Origin: Deltaproteobacteria bacterium
Lineage (GTDB): Bacteria > Myxococcota > XYA12-FULL-58-9 > JAUUZB01
Assembly (NCBI GenBank): GCA_030590185.1
Contig: JAUUZB010000186.1
Coordinates: 1 to 7,057, forward strand
DNA length: 7,057 bases
Direction: 5' to 3'
Shown in pieces: positions 5,957-7,057 of the stretch. The position numbers and the translations under genes were made by a program. Each line of letters starts with the position of its first letter. Positions within the stretch are counted from its first letter, which is position 1. The notes under the pieces are model-generated. The model ran no database searches and was not told the origin of the DNA. It saw nothing but the letters and a program-made list of their open reading frames with translations.

Positions 5957-7057
5957 TCATGAGCCCGGACAGGTTCGCGCCACGGTAAAGGAAATCAATG
6001 TCGGCGCCAATCCGGCGGCGTCGCGAATCAACAGCGCCTCGGCCTGTACCCATTTCGTGTCATTGGTCCCCGTGGCCACCGACGGTAGCGCCGAGATGTC
6101 CGCCGGCGAGGATGTGTAATAGGTGGCCGCGGTCGGGTACCAGTCGGCGCTGGTCAAGCCCGCCTGGGTGGAGGCGACCCGGACGTGCATGTGGACCTCG
6201 GTGCTCCCCGGGGTCAAAGCATTCCAGTGGAGGAAATCCGCCGACTCCATGGCCAGCTCGCTGCCGCCCGACGGGCAGGCGATCATGGCCTGGGCATAGC
6301 TGCCCGAGGGGGCGGTGAAGGTCCGCAGGATCGAGCCGGTGAAGTCGCTGTAGGTGTACGGCGAGGCGCCCACTGGGAAATGAGCGATGTTGCCTGACTG
6401 CGGATCGATGACGGTGACGTTGTCGCTCTTGTTGTTACCTGCCCAAATGGTGCCGGCCCAACCGACGCCAACGCCGACCGGCTTCTCAGCGCCGTCGGTG
6501 ATGTCATAGTCCTGGGTGATGCCGTTGACGATGGCGATCTCCAGGGTGTCGACGTCGTAACCGGTGACGCGGCCCGATGTTTTGTTTTGGCCAGAACCGA
6601 TGGAGGCGGTCTGGGCGGCCCACACGATGCCATCCGCCGCCACCGTGAGTCCGCGGGTGCTGCCGCTGCCCGGCTCACTGCTCGCCAGGATCTGGACCCA
6701 GGTATCGTCCGCTGGGTCGTAGCGGGCCGCGACCTTGCCCTTGCCAGGCATGCCGACCCAGACCCGGTCCCGACCGTCGATGGCGATGCCGTAGTTGCCC
6801 GGACTCGCGTGCCTGATCAATTCATCTGGATCCCAGGTCGTCACTCCTCGGGTGACGACCTGATCAGTGATGTTGTAGCTCATGATCTCTGATTTGCCGC
6901 CGTTGGACGTCCACAGGATCCCCTCGCTGTCGATCACCGCGCCATAGGGGGCGCCTTCGACATCGATCCAGCGCCGCACCTCGCCCGTATCCGGGTTGAG
7001 ACCGAAGTAGCCGAACTGGAGGTAGTTGCCGAGCCAGACGGTGCCCTCGGCGTCGAT
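5957..7057 (-). CDS. Vgb/NHL-like beta-propeller protein, 5' end outside the window
   Basis: Only the C-terminal 366 residues are visible; the frame is open to the window edge, so start and signal peptide are missing. The first half contains propeller-blade motifs of the Vgb/NHL/SMP-30 type: IDAEGTVWLGN, IDSEGILWTSN, IDGRDRVWVGM, VAADGIVWAAQ and VGWAGTIWAGN, at visible residues about 1, 42, 93, 139 and 198. YTYSDFTG (about 234) then leads into a C-terminal beta-rich domain of about 130 residues (DFLHWNALTPGSTEVHMHV, later ALLIRD), with only two Cys (visible residues 261 and 363), likely a disulfide. Virginiamycin B lyase shares such propeller repeats, but its catalytic residues are not demonstrable here, so lyase activity should not be assumed; a surface binding protein is equally likely. 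A GTG at 6979 is not the start: 26 upstream codons continue a blade (GNYLQFGYFGLNPDTGEV). It is the first visible gene of the operon, ending just before the Ig-propeller lipoprotein. Confidence 0.9.
   Translation of the reverse strand: MDAEGTVWLGNYLQFGYFGLNPDTGEVRRWIDVEGAPYGAVIDSEGILWTSNGGKSEIMSYNITDQVVTRGVTTWDPDELIRHASPGNYGIAIDGRDRVWVGMPGKGKVAARYDPADDTWVQILASSEPGSGSTRGLTVAADGIVWAAQTASIGSGQNKTSGRVTGYDVDTLEIAIVNGITQDYDITDGAEKPVGVGVGWAGTIWAGNNKSDNVTVIDPQSGNIAHFPVGASPYTYSDFTGSILRTFTAPSGSYAQAMIACPSGGSELAMESADFLHWNALTPGSTEVHMHVRVASTQAGLTSADWYPTAATYYTSSPADISALPSVATGTNDTKWVQAEALLIRDAAGLAPTLISFTVARTCPGS

Noticed and set aside
6977..6979. GTG as the start of the Vgb-like protein
   Set aside because: The frame stays open to the window edge and the 26 upstream codons encode another blade repeat (IDAEGTVWLGN), so this is an internal Val codon.
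5957..7057. Assignment as virginiamycin B lyase, an antibiotic-resistance enzyme
   Set aside because: Propeller repeats alone do not show lyase activity; the catalytic residues cannot be demonstrated and the C-terminal domain is atypical.

Overview
This is a GC-rich window in which every supported gene lies on the minus strand, so transcription runs from high to low coordinates. The protein types suggest a predatory or social deltaproteobacterium-like lineage, most plausibly Myxococcota or a relative: lipoproteins with arrays of four-cysteine modules, large beta-propeller and Ig-like secreted proteins, PPC-like domains, and a GAF-GGDEF signalling protein. There is no rRNA or other phylogenetic marker, so this placement is inference from protein style only.

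Right-hand region (2389-7057): three tightly packed genes form a probable operon whose promoter lies beyond the right edge. The first is cut by the window end and is a Vgb/NHL-like beta-propeller protein with a C-terminal Cys-containing beta domain. The second is a lipoprotein of about 744 residues, with three Ig-like domains followed by seven regularly spaced propeller-type repeats. The third is a lipoprotein of about 434 residues, with seven four-cysteine modules followed by two PPC-like domains, each carrying a matching Cys pair. The first two genes either overlap by ATGA or are separated by 17 nt, depending on the start chosen; the second and third are about 11 nt apart. The second and third proteins carry lipoboxes, so the operon probably makes a set of envelope or cell-surface binding proteins. 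No enzyme active site is visible.

Middle region (2232-2388): a 157-bp gap holds two inverted repeats just downstream of the operon, then an AT-rich stretch before the next gene. It probably separates two transcription units.

Left-hand region (1-2231): a 330-residue protein of unknown function is Ala/Gln/Glu-rich, helical and lacks a signal peptide. Its layout loosely recalls type III secretion translocators or effectors, but no family is recognised. It is followed after 81 bp by a GAF-GGDEF diguanylate cyclase with intact active site (GGEEF) and inhibitory site (RNGD), pointing to local c-di-GMP production. Positions 1-149 hold nothing I can support. I see no mobile element, CRISPR array, tRNA or rRNA. 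The most unusual content is the three-gene surface-protein operon and the unrecognised helical protein; neither can be called a novel system from sequence alone.
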